Assembly (NCBI GenBank): GCA_021815525.1
Contig: JAKAGN010000067.1
Span: forward strand, 1 to 9,682
Direction of reading: 5' to 3'
Length of the DNA stretch: 9,682 bases
DNA from: Deltaproteobacteria bacterium
Lineage (GTDB): Bacteria > Desulfobacterota > Desulfobacteria > Desulfobacterales > Desulfatibacillaceae
The position numbers were made by a program, and so were the translations under genes. The notes beneath the pieces were generated by a model, which was not told where the DNA came from, made no database searches, and saw nothing but the letters and a program-made list of their open reading frames with translations. Positions 1-6,721 of the stretch are shown here, piece by piece. Every line of letters starts with the position of its first letter. Position 1 is the first letter of the stretch.

Positions 1-63
1 GCTGCAAACCGCCCGGCGATCCCGGCGTGGAACCGGCCGCCCTTCACCCCGAACGGAGCCCGC

Positions 64-92
64 TTGTTACATCCACCCCGCGGGCTTGTCAA
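64..92 (-). promoter_or_regulatory. Candidate leftward sigma70-type promoter at window edge
   Basis: On the minus strand, TTGACA (87-92) is followed by a 17-nt spacer and TAACAA (64-69). The -35 box is perfect; the -10 box matches TATAAT at only three of six positions. The sequence just upstream (about 93-122) is A-rich on this strand, like an UP element, and the start region is GC-rich, as in some stable-RNA promoters. A 7-bp inverted repeat (AGCCCGC at 57-63, GCGGGCT at 80-86) brackets the -10 box and could be an operator. The gene it would drive lies off the left edge and cannot be named. Confidence 0.42.
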
Positions 93-130
93 CTCTTTTA
101 TGCCCTTTCTCTATCTTTTTTCCATAACCG

Positions 131-796
131 CTATCCGCGGCCGTTGCGGGCGGCCTCCTCGCGCCGGTGCTTGAAGTACTCCACCGCGATGGGCATGACC
201 GAAACCAGAATTATCCCCATGATGACGAAGCTGAAGTTGTTCTGAACAACCGCCATGTTCCCGAAAAGATAGCCGCCAACGAGAAAGAGCGAGACCCAGC
301 AGAGCCCGCCCACCACGTTGTAGGCCGCGAACTCCATGTAACGCATGGCGCCCACACCGGCCAGGAAGGGCGCGAAGGTGCGCACGATGGGCACGAAGCG
401 CGCCAGGATGATGGTCATCTTGCCGTACTTCTCGTAAAAGCGGTGGGTGCGGTCAAGGTACTTCTTCTTGATGAATCGCCCGCCCTCCGGGTTCATGCGG
501 GGCCCTAAGAGGTATCCCACCATGTAGTTGGTGGCGTCCCCCGCCACCGCCGCGAAGCCTATGAGGGCCAAAAGAAGACCGAGGGATAGGTCGCCCCGGG
601 CCGCGAAGGTTCCGGCCGCGAAAAGGAGCGAGTCGCCAGGAAGTATGGGCGTCACCACGAGGCCCGTCTCGCAGAACACGATGACGAAGAGGATGAGGTT
701 GGTCCACGCGCCGTAATCGCGGATCACCTGGCCAAGGTACTTGTCTAAGTGCAGGAGTATCTCCACGAAATGACGCGCCAGATCGAATAATTCCAT
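131..796 (-). CDS. DedA-family inner-membrane protein
   Basis: This is a 221-residue polytopic membrane protein of the DedA (SNARE-associated, PF09335) family. Members such as E. coli YqjA and YghB act in the inner membrane and are linked to proton-dependent transport, envelope homeostasis and lipid flipping; the substrate here is unknown. Visible family marks are E43 and the PGD at 53-55 in the first re-entrant region, GD and NY at 86-91, and the signature ARFVPIVRTFAPFLAG at 132-147 with its two conserved arginines (R133, R139). Hydrophobic stretches lie at about 33-65, 70-98, 128-150, 156-180 and 188-205. The tail is basic and polar. ATG at 796 follows AAGGGA at 805-810 with an 8-nt spacing, which supports this start. 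The length is typical and all key residues are present. It lies downstream of the helicase gene on the same strand, but a structured gap of 236 bp suggests its own transcription. Family assignment is firm; the specific subfamily is not. Confidence 0.93.
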   Translation of the reverse strand: MELFDLARHFVEILLHLDKYLGQVIRDYGAWTNLILFVIVFCETGLVVTPILPGDSLLFAAGTFAARGDLSLGLLLALIGFAAVAGDATNYMVGYLLGPRMNPEGGRFIKKKYLDRTHRFYEKYGKMTIILARFVPIVRTFAPFLAGVGAMRYMEFAAYNVVGGLCWVSLFLVGGYLFGNMAVVQNNFSFVIMGIILVSVMPIAVEYFKHRREEAARNGRG

Positions 797-835
797 GAAA
801 GTGATCCCTTCGGACGATTTTGGTGAGGGTTCTTG

Positions 836-862
836 GTATTACAGGGCGCGTCTGATGTGCAA
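836..862 (-). promoter_or_regulatory. Weak candidate promoter for the dedA-family gene
   Basis: On the minus strand, TTGCAC (857-862) and TAATAC (836-841) are separated by 15 nt, about 40 nt upstream of the dedA-family start codon. The spacing is short and both boxes are imperfect. The position between the preceding hairpin and the ribosome binding site is the main support. Confidence 0.28.
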
Positions 863-865
863 GGC

Positions 866-900
866 AAAAATGCGGGGGGCGTCCGCTCCCCGGCGGAGCG
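866..900 (-). terminator. Possible terminator hairpin after the helicase transcript
   Basis: CGCTCC (884-889) and GGAGCG (895-900) form a 6-bp stem with a 5-nt loop. In the minus-strand direction a run of five T lies at 866-870, separated from the stem by about 13 nt of C-rich sequence. A smaller alternative stem (GCGG/CCGC) sits directly before the T run. The separation from the T run makes this weak as a classical intrinsic terminator. Confidence 0.3.
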
Positions 901-901
901 T

Positions 902-1028
902 CCCAGGCGGCCGGAAAGCGATGAGCCGCAAGGAAGACGAACGGTGCGCGAGCGAGCGTACATATAGTACGTGAGCGAGCCGCTCCGTGAAGTCTGACAC
1001 CGCGGATCGCGCTTTCCGGTCGCCTGGG
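902..1028 (+). repeat. Long imperfect palindromic element, copy 1 (structured, 127 bp)
   Basis: The outer arms CCCAGGCGGCCGGAAAGCG (902-920) and 1010-1028 pair over 19 positions, 18 Watson-Crick and one G-T (910 with 1020). Inside lie CCGC (926-929) with GCGG (1002-1005), AGAC (935-938) with GTCT (992-995), ACGG (941-944) with CCGT (985-988), and an apical CGTAC (957-961) with GTACG (967-971) around the loop ATATA. GA (939-940) faces GA (989-990), so tandem G-A pairs are possible in RNA. It shares its core (AAGCGATGAGCCGC and CGCGGATCGCGCTT) with the element at 6651-6721. It begins 4 bp past the helicase stop codon. It could be a REP-like or MITE-like DNA repeat, a 3'-end RNA structure, or a small RNA; no gene is visible in it. 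Confidence 0.72.
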
Positions 1029-1032
1029 GCCG

Positions 1033-4000
1033 TTACCATGAAACAGGCACCCGGACCACGCTTTTCGCCTTGTTGGTGAAAAGAAGATGCCCGTGCTGGC
1101 GGCCGTAGAGGAAGAGGTCGCGGGTCACGGCCACGTCCTGCCGGCAATAGGCCGCTATCTCCTCCACGCGGCCCTCCTTCCACCACTCCAGGGCCTTTTC
1201 GCCGTCCGCCGACTTCTCGGCCCCCAGGGTCGCCTTGGCCAGGGTGTTAAGGGAGAGCCTGTAGCCAAGGGTCTTGTGGACCTCCGCCAGCATGTCCAGG
1301 GTGGGGAGTAAGCGGTACTTGTAGGGGAACTGCCCGGAAAGGACCAGGTAGTCGAATCGAAGGATGTTGAAGCCCACCACAAGCTCGAAGGCGGCCAGGC
1401 GCCGGACCAGTTCCCCTATCTCCTCCTGGCGGAAGGAGAGGAACTCGTCACGGCCCGAGTCGTAAAGGATGGCCACGGAGACCCCCATGAGGTCGGCCCT
1501 GTGCCAGCCGCCCACCTCGAGGGCGCTGCGGCGGGTCTCCACGTCCAGGACCCCGTAGCGGGGGAGCAGCCGCGAGGGGGGCCTCGGCGGCCGTATCGGG
1601 ACGGCTTCCCGTTCCTCCGGCCCTGCATGGCCTTGGTCGAAGGGATCGGCCGCGAAGTCGTCGGGCGGCGAGGCCTTGCGCGGGGCGGCGGCCGCCACGC
1701 CCGCCAGGAAGATGGAAAGGGGGCCCTCGGCCTCCGGCGCGCTTGCGGCGGGAAAGATCGCTTCCGGGCCGGGCTCCGGAGGGCGCGCCAGCACTATCGG
1801 CGCGCGTCGCGGCTCGGGGGGCCTGCCTTCCCGGATCAGGGAGAGGATTTCGAGGCTCGCCCTTTTATCGATGGGGCGGTTTCCCGAGCCGCACTTGGGT
1901 GAATGGACGCAGGAGGGGCATCCCAGCGCGCACCTGCAGCTTTCTATGACCCGCCGGGTTTTTTCGAGAAGCTCCTCCGCGCGCCGGAACGCCAGGTCCG
2001 CCAAGCCCACGCCGCCCGGCACGGCATCGTAGATGAAGACGGCCGGCCCGCCCACCTGCGGGTGGAGAGGCGTGGAGATGCCGCCCAGATCGTTTCGGTC
2101 GCACATGACCACCAGGGGAAGGATGCCTATGGCCGCGTGCTCCAAGGCGTGGATGCCGCCCATGAAGTGGAGCTTTTTTTCCGTTATCGCCGCCTCCACC
2201 GGCTTGGGTATCTCGATCCAAAGGCCCCGGGTCTCGAACACGGAGGGCGGAAGGTCGAGGGGTGTCACCCCGAGGCTCCTTCCGCCCCGTACGAGCCTTT
2301 TTTCGAAGCCAGTCACCCGGTCGGTGACCTTCAAGCGCCCCAGGGCCACCCTGGCCCCGAACACGTTCTTTTCGCCGCTGACCGCGAGGATTTCCGTATC
2401 CTTCTCCCCGCGCGGGCGGGTGTAGTAGTCGAGGCGCGCCTGGGCCACCCCGGCCGTGCGGCCCGGGATGTCCAGGTCCTTCACCAGGAAGGTCTTGCCC
2501 TGGTGCAGGTACACCGCGCCTGGATGGGCCTCCCGGAAGACCCGGTAGCCGTCCAGGTGCCCGATGGTGCGGCCGGAAAGCCCGTCATCCTCGCCCTCGC
2601 GGGAAAGGTGGAGGATGCGGTACTGGTCGCCAGCGCCCCGCAGATCCAGCTCGCGGTGGGGGGATTTGCGCGCCGGGTGAAGCCGTAGCCCCTCCCGGTC
2701 CCGGAGGAGCCTACCCGCGCGCGAGAGCCCCTCTGCGGCGGCCCGCGCCACTGGATCGGCAAGGAAGGGCTCGCCTTCCGAAAGGGCCAGCTCCGCCGCC
2801 GCGCACTCCACGTGCCGGGCCGCGATGACCGGGTTTTCGGGGTTGATGACCGCGCTTTCCGCGCCGCGAGCGAAAAAATCCTCGGGGTTCTGCATGAAGT
2901 ACTGGTCCAGGGCGTCCTCGCCCGCCACCAGGATCACGGCGGAGTCGTTTAGCTTCCGTCCCACCCTGCCGCCCCGCTGGAGCGTGGCCATCACGGTGCC
3001 CGGGTAGCCCGCCAAAAGGCACAGGTCCAGGTTTCCGATGTCGATTCCAAGCTCCAGGGCGCTCGTGGAGACCACGGCCAGGAGGTCGCCTGCGGCCAGG
3101 CGGTTTTCGATGTCGCGGCGCTCCTCGGGGAGGTACCCGGCCCGGTAGGCGCATATCTTTTCGGCGTTCCGCTTGGCCCGGTCCGCGGTCCAGAGGGCCA
3201 GAAGCTCGGCGAGCTTCCGGCTCTGGGTGTAGACTATGGTCCGAACCCCGCGCTTCAGGGCCGCTTTCAGCAGGATGATGGCCGCGCGCGGCATGGAGTG
3301 GTCGGGGTTCACGAAGAGGAGGTGCTTCTTGCCGGCGGCGGAGCCGTCTTCCTCCACAAGGGTCACGGGGGAGCCCGTGAGCCTTTCGGCCAGCTCGCCG
3401 GGGTTTCCTATGGTGGCCGAGCATAGGACGAAGGTGGGGCTTGCGCCGTAGAAGTCGCAGATTCTTTTGAGCCGCCGGAAGACCCAGGCCATGTGGGTGC
3501 CCAGGACGCCCCGGTAGGTGTGCATCTCGTCCACCACGATGTAGCGCAGCTTCGAGAAGAAGCCGGCCCAGGAGCCGTGGTAGGGAAGAAGGGCCAGGTG
3601 CAGCATCTCGGGGTTCGTGAGGAGCGCGTTGGGCGGATGCGCGCGGATGCGGCGGCGCATGGCGTCCTTGGTGTCGCCGTCGTATATGGCGGCCGAAGGG
3701 CTTGCGCCCGCCACCTCCGAAGCCAGGGCCTCGAAGGTCTTCAACTGGTCCTGGGCCAGGGCTTTCAGGGGAAAGAGATAGAGCGCCCGGGCCTCGGGAT
3801 CCCGGGCCACGGCCTCCATGACCGGCAGGTTGTAAATGAGGGTCTTGCCGCTTGCGGTGGCGGTGGCCACGGCGACGCTCCGGCCAGAGCGTGCCTCGTC
3901 CATGGCGCGGGCCTGGTGCGCGTAGAGGCGCTTTATCCCCATGCTCTCAAGGAGCCCCGCCACGGCCGGGTCCCAGGGCCGCTCGGTTGCGGCAAAGCGG

Positions 4001-4104
4001 GCCTTCCTGGCCGGCAGCACCCTGGAATGGACCAGCTGGTGCCCGAAGGACGGGGAGGCAGCCAGGTCCCGCACAAACTCCGCAACCAGGTTTTTTGCGC
4101 TCAT
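1033..4104 (-). CDS. MrfA/YprA-type DUF1998 helicase fused to a DEDD exonuclease domain
   Basis: The product is a 1023-residue predicted 3'-5' DNA helicase of superfamily 2 with a C-terminal nuclease. Helicase lobe 1 has a Q-like motif near 60-69, Walker A ATASGKT (82-88), DEMH (192-195) and SAT (229-231). Lobe 2 has STSALELGID (346-355) and the arginine-finger motif QRGGRVGR (376-383). The DUF1998 region carries a cysteine cluster (C723, C725, C729, C732, C738) in the CxC..GCPSCVxSPKCG pattern that binds metal in this family. A Pro/Ala-rich linker (about 760-848) leads to an RNase H-fold DEDD exonuclease with DVE (854-856), FNxxxFD (D918) and YCRQD (Y986, D990). In B. subtilis, separate MrfA helicase and MrfB exonuclease repair mitomycin C damage; this gene joins both activities, so DNA repair is the inferred role. 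An upstream in-frame ATG at 4323 exists, but ATG at 4104 starts at the conserved N-terminus and is preceded by a GGAAGAAGG stretch, so I chose it. A candidate promoter lies at 4174-4201. The fusion itself is certain from the reading frame; nuclease activity is inferred. Confidence 0.93.
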   Translation of the reverse strand: MSAKNLVAEFVRDLAASPSFGHQLVHSRVLPARKARFAATERPWDPAVAGLLESMGIKRLYAHQARAMDEARSGRSVAVATATASGKTLIYNLPVMEAVARDPEARALYLFPLKALAQDQLKTFEALASEVAGASPSAAIYDGDTKDAMRRRIRAHPPNALLTNPEMLHLALLPYHGSWAGFFSKLRYIVVDEMHTYRGVLGTHMAWVFRRLKRICDFYGASPTFVLCSATIGNPGELAERLTGSPVTLVEEDGSAAGKKHLLFVNPDHSMPRAAIILLKAALKRGVRTIVYTQSRKLAELLALWTADRAKRNAEKICAYRAGYLPEERRDIENRLAAGDLLAVVSTSALELGIDIGNLDLCLLAGYPGTVMATLQRGGRVGRKLNDSAVILVAGEDALDQYFMQNPEDFFARGAESAVINPENPVIAARHVECAAAELALSEGEPFLADPVARAAAEGLSRAGRLLRDREGLRLHPARKSPHRELDLRGAGDQYRILHLSREGEDDGLSGRTIGHLDGYRVFREAHPGAVYLHQGKTFLVKDLDIPGRTAGVAQARLDYYTRPRGEKDTEILAVSGEKNVFGARVALGRLKVTDRVTGFEKRLVRGGRSLGVTPLDLPPSVFETRGLWIEIPKPVEAAITEKKLHFMGGIHALEHAAIGILPLVVMCDRNDLGGISTPLHPQVGGPAVFIYDAVPGGVGLADLAFRRAEELLEKTRRVIESCRCALGCPSCVHSPKCGSGNRPIDKRASLEILSLIREGRPPEPRRAPIVLARPPEPGPEAIFPAASAPEAEGPLSIFLAGVAAAAPRKASPPDDFAADPFDQGHAGPEEREAVPIRPPRPPSRLLPRYGVLDVETRRSALEVGGWHRADLMGVSVAILYDSGRDEFLSFRQEEIGELVRRLAAFELVVGFNILRFDYLVLSGQFPYKYRLLPTLDMLAEVHKTLGYRLSLNTLAKATLGAEKSADGEKALEWWKEGRVEEIAAYCRQDVAVTRDLFLYGRQHGHLLFTNKAKSVVRVPVSW

Positions 4105-4173
4105 GATCAACCGGCCTTCTTCCACCCGCGTTGCAAGCCCTGCGCGAAGGCCGCCTCGGGCCTCCAAAGGGGT

Positions 4174-4201
4174 TTTATCCCAGCTTGAAGCCGAATGAAA
4201 A
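4174..4201 (-). promoter_or_regulatory. Candidate promoter of the helicase-exonuclease gene
   Basis: On the minus strand, TTTTCA (4196-4201) and GATAAA (4174-4179) are spaced by 16 nt, each matching four of six consensus bases. It lies about 70 nt upstream of the ATG at 4104. No LexA-like operator (CTGTN8ACAG) is evident in the 4105-4352 gap, so the sequence does not show SOS control. Confidence 0.33.
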
Positions 4202-4260
4202 TCCTTTTTCCAATCCTCCGGGCGGGCATTGCGCCGGGATCGTGACGCGGGCCCGATGCC

Positions 4261-4288
4261 TTGAAATATTCCGCGCCCTTGGTATAAA
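4261..4288 (+). promoter_or_regulatory. Sigma70-type promoter of the CsgG-like lipoprotein gene
   Basis: TTGAAA (4261-4266) and TATAAA (4283-4288) are separated by 16 nt. Each matches five of six consensus bases. The predicted 5' untranslated region is about 57 nt before the ATG at 4353, and it contains an A-rich stretch just after the -10 box. This is one of the two best promoter matches in the window. Confidence 0.6.
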
Positions 4289-4352
4289 AAGAAAAAAGCG
4301 CCGTCTTCCGCCCGGAGCCCCATCCATCTCGCCCCAAGATAGGGAAATCGCC

Positions 4353-5390
4353 ATGAAACGGAAAACGCCCCATTTCGCGCCCCTTGCCGCGGCCTTCGCC
4401 GTCCTTGCGCTCGGATTTTTCGTTTTCTCCGCCTGCCGGCCCCAGATCAAGACCCAGGCCCTGGTGCCGGCCAAGGCCTACGAGGCCTCGCGCCTGCGGC
4501 GCATCGCGGTTCTTCCCATAAGCGGGCCGGACGGCGAAAGCCTGACGGCCCAGGTGGAGGCCCTCCTGGTCGGCATCCGCGTGAACGGGCAACCTTACTT
4601 CCAGGTCATCGAGCGCAACGAGCTGGAGCGGATCGCGGCGGAGCAGAAGCTGTCCCTCTCCGGCATGGTGGACGAGAAATCCGCCGCCGCCGTGGGGAGC
4701 CTCATCGGCGCCCAGGGCATGGTCTGGGGCGTCACCAACGGCGGCAAGGAGGAAATGAGGCATTTCACCGAGGACCGCACCAACTGCGCCCAGCGCGACA
4801 AGGACGGCAAATGCGTCCGCTGGGAGCAGAAGAAGGTCTCTTGCCGGGAGCGCCAGGTGAGCTACGAGTTCACCTTCAAGGTGGTGGAGGTGGAAACCGG
4901 CCGCATAGCCGGCTCCGAGACCCTTTCCGCGCAGGCCTCTTCCAGGTGGTGCGAGGGCGAGCGGGGCGGGCTGGAAACCCGGCAGGCCTTGAGCGACAAG
5001 GCCAGGAGCCAGGTGCTCTCCCAGTTCCGCCTCATGATGGCTCCTTACACCGTCGAGCTTAGCATCGAGCTTTTGGACCGCGACGACTCCAAGATGAGCG
5101 GCGACGTCAAGGACCGCATCGACGAGGGCGTCAAGTGGCTCAAGGAAAGCCGTCCCGACCGCGCCCAGCCCCTGTTCCAGGCCGCCTACGCGAGCCACAA
5201 GGAGGGCTACGCCCTCCCGTACCTCTTGGGCGTCTGCGCCGAGCTTTCCGGCGATCTGGACCAGGCCCAGGCCTATTACCAGCAGGCCGACTCCGCCACC
5301 CGGCGCCCCGTCGCCGCCGTCAACGCCGCGCTTTCCCGCATCCGCCAGAAGATTTCGGACCGCGCCAAGCTTTCCGGCGTCGCGCCGTGA
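4353..5390 (+). CDS. CsgG-like outer-membrane/periplasmic lipoprotein with helical C-terminal tail
   Basis: This is a 345-residue predicted lipoprotein. Residues 1-27 are a signal peptide (MKRK, then a hydrophobic core), with FSAC at 25-28 as lipobox and C28 as the lipidation site; F at -3 is unusual. Residues about 48-130 match the CsgG/HfaB pattern: RRIAVLPISG (49-58), YFQVIERNELERI (82-94), LSLSGMVDE (100-108) and GSLIGAQGMVWG (115-126). CsgG proteins form secretion channels for curli; many homologues are envelope proteins of unknown role, and no curli genes are seen here. An insertion at about 131-200 holds four cysteines (C145, C154, C164, C200), which could form disulfides in the periplasm. 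The tail (about 255-335) looks helical and TPR-like (LFQAAYASHKEGYALPYLLG, then DLDQAQAYYQQA). The reading frame extends to 4131, but ATG 4353 follows AGGGA (4341-4345) with 7-nt spacing and opens a proper signal peptide. It is transcribed alone, divergent from the helicase gene and convergent with hemW. Confidence 0.82.
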   Translation: MKRKTPHFAPLAAAFAVLALGFFVFSACRPQIKTQALVPAKAYEASRLRRIAVLPISGPDGESLTAQVEALLVGIRVNGQPYFQVIERNELERIAAEQKLSLSGMVDEKSAAAVGSLIGAQGMVWGVTNGGKEEMRHFTEDRTNCAQRDKDGKCVRWEQKKVSCRERQVSYEFTFKVVEVETGRIAGSETLSAQASSRWCEGERGGLETRQALSDKARSQVLSQFRLMMAPYTVELSIELLDRDDSKMSGDVKDRIDEGVKWLKESRPDRAQPLFQAAYASHKEGYALPYLLGVCAELSGDLDQAQAYYQQADSATRRPVAAVNAALSRIRQKISDRAKLSGVAP

Positions 5391-5398
5391 CAGGGCTG

Positions 5399-5432
5399 GG
5401 CCTTGCGTGGGGCGCCGAGCCCCCGCAAGGCC
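5399..5432. terminator. Hairpin between convergent genes (candidate bidirectional terminator)
   Basis: GGCCTTGCG (5399-5407) pairs perfectly with CGCAAGGCC (5424-5432), and GGGGC (5409-5413) with GCCCC (5419-5423), giving 14 bp with one bulged T (5408) and a GCCGA loop. It starts 8 bp after the lipoprotein stop codon and its right arm reaches the first base of the hemW stop codon. It is placed to end transcripts from both sides. Neither flank has a clear T tract, so it may stop transcription with help or protect 3' ends rather than act as a classical intrinsic terminator. Confidence 0.58.
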
Positions 5433-6625
5433 TATCGCCCTTCTTCCTCCAAGATTCCCGCCAGATGGCGCGCCATGCCGTCGGCCACCAGCATCCCGGA
5501 AACCGTGGGACGATAGCGGCCATCCGAGAGTGAAAGGAGTCCCTCGTCCGCCAGGCGCGAAAAAGCCGGTGCCAGGATCGAGAAGGCTCGCGGGCCGAAG
5601 GCTGACGTGAAGGCGGCGGGATCGATCCCCGAAGACTGGCGGAGGCCCAGGAACAGGGCCTCCAGGATGCGCTCCGGGCGTGACGGCTCCTCCCGGCCGG
5701 AAACCGGGAGCCTTCCCTCCCGCGCCGCCGCAAGGTAGCCGGGAAGCTCGGCGTTCCACCAGCGCGAGCGGCCGTCGTAGGAGTGGGCCGAGGGGCCGAG
5801 CCCCAGGTAGGGCGCGCCGTTCCAATACTTGGTGTTGTGGCGGGAAATCGAGCCCGGCCCGGCCGCGAAGTTGGAGACCTCGTAGTGGAGAAACCCGCGC
5901 TCCGCGAGAAACTCGTGGGTGGCGGCGAAAAGCTCCGCCTGCCGCTCCTCCGTGGCGGGCTTGAGGCGGCCCGCGTCGCGGTCGCGGGAAAGGCGCGTTC
6001 CCTCCTCGAAGGACAGGATGTAGGCGGAGATGTGCCCGGGCGCGTGGGATACGGCCTCGGAAAGGTCCGAAAGCCACGCGTCGATGTCCTGGCCCGGCAG
6101 CCCGTACATGAGATCGAGGCCGGGACTCGTAAATCCCGCGTCCCGGGCGGCGGAAAGCGCCCGGCGGGCCTCGTCGGCCGAATGTATGCGCCCCAGGAAG
6201 CGCAGGTTTTCGTCCCGGAAGGACTGGACTCCGAAGTTTACCCGATTGACCCCGGCGGCGCGGAAAGCGGCGAGCCGCTTCCGGTCCACCGTGCCCGGAT
6301 TGGCCTCCAGGGTGACGGATGCGCCGGGGTGAAGCCCGAAAAGGCGCGCGGCCCGGGAGAGGATAGCCTCCACCACGCCGGGGGGAAGGAGCGAGGGGGT
6401 GCCGCCGCCGAGGTAGACGGTGTCGAAGTCCCGGAAAGCGAAGGCCCCGGCCGCCTTTTCCATCTCGGAAAAAAGGGCCGCCGCGTACTCGCCCAGAAGG
6501 CCCGTGTCCGTCACCGAGTGGAAGGCGCAGTAGGGGCACTTCGCAAGGCAAAAAGGCACGTGGACGTAAAGCCCGGGCCGCGCGTCCGGGCCTTCGAATG
6601 GCAGGTTTGTCGCCACGTTGCTCAC
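5432..6625 (-). CDS. hemW: Radical SAM heme chaperone HemW
   Basis: The 397-residue product is a HemW-type radical SAM protein, which binds heme and delivers it to cytoplasmic or respiratory hemoproteins; the family was long misannotated as coproporphyrinogen III oxidase. The [4Fe-4S] motif is CLAKCPYCAF (C26, C30, C33), with F35 where true HemN oxidases have a fourth cysteine. GGGTPSLL (73-80), LEANPGT (106-112), VNFGVQSF (129-136) and DLMYGLPGQ (171-179) are the expected SAM-binding and barrel motifs. The HemW-typical RHNTKYWN...YLGLGPSAHS lies at 262-282, and a HemN_C-type winged-helix region follows. The length is normal for the family. The start is uncertain: GTG 6625 is the longest start after an in-frame TAG, another GTG lies at 6616, and neither has a clear ribosome binding site. 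It lies 96 bp downstream of another radical SAM gene on the same strand, with a palindromic element between them. Confidence 0.92.
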   Translation of the reverse strand: MSNVATNLPFEGPDARPGLYVHVPFCLAKCPYCAFHSVTDTGLLGEYAAALFSEMEKAAGAFAFRDFDTVYLGGGTPSLLPPGVVEAILSRAARLFGLHPGASVTLEANPGTVDRKRLAAFRAAGVNRVNFGVQSFRDENLRFLGRIHSADEARRALSAARDAGFTSPGLDLMYGLPGQDIDAWLSDLSEAVSHAPGHISAYILSFEEGTRLSRDRDAGRLKPATEERQAELFAATHEFLAERGFLHYEVSNFAAGPGSISRHNTKYWNGAPYLGLGPSAHSYDGRSRWWNAELPGYLAAAREGRLPVSGREEPSRPERILEALFLGLRQSSGIDPAAFTSAFGPRAFSILAPAFSRLADEGLLSLSDGRYRPTVSGMLVADGMARHLAGILEEEGR

Positions 6626-6650
6626 AATCCAGTGAGAAATCCGCTACGGA

Positions 6651-6721
6651 AAGGCCGATCACAAGCGATGAGCCGCGAGGCGAAGCGAGAACGCACGCGG
6701 ATCGCGCTTGTGGACGGCCTT
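6651..6721 (+). repeat. Imperfect palindromic element, copy 2 (short form, 71 bp)
   Basis: AAGGCCG (6651-6657) pairs with CGGCCTT (6715-6721) and CACAAGCG (6660-6667) with CGCTTGTG (6705-6712), separated by a 2-nt internal mismatch. CCGCG (6673-6677) pairs with CGCGG (6696-6700) around an 18-nt loop. The inner blocks AAGCGATGAGCCGC and CGCGGATCGCGCTT are identical to copy 1 at 902-1028, while the outer arms and loop differ. It begins directly after the TAA of the upstream radical SAM gene and ends 26 nt before the hemW start codon, so it could separate or tune expression of the two genes. Confidence 0.72.

Noticed and set aside
1..56. Possible tRNA downstream of the left-edge promoter (a GGTTCCACGCC stretch recalls a T arm)
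   Set aside because: No full cloverleaf with acceptor and anticodon stems can be drawn from the visible bases.
950..980. GAGCGAGC direct repeats as a possible CRISPR or tandem array
   Set aside because: There are only two short units with no regular spacers; they belong to the palindromic element.
4105..4323. N-terminal extension of the helicase to an ATG at 4323
   Set aside because: The extra 73 residues lie across the divergent promoter region and match nothing in the family; ATG 4104 fits better.
4107..6662. An 851-codon minus-strand open frame spanning hemW, the convergent gap and the lipoprotein gene
   Set aside because: It is antisense to the lipoprotein and out of frame with hemW, has low-complexity Arg/Gly/Pro-rich translation, and matches no family. 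Long shadow frames are expected in GC-rich DNA.
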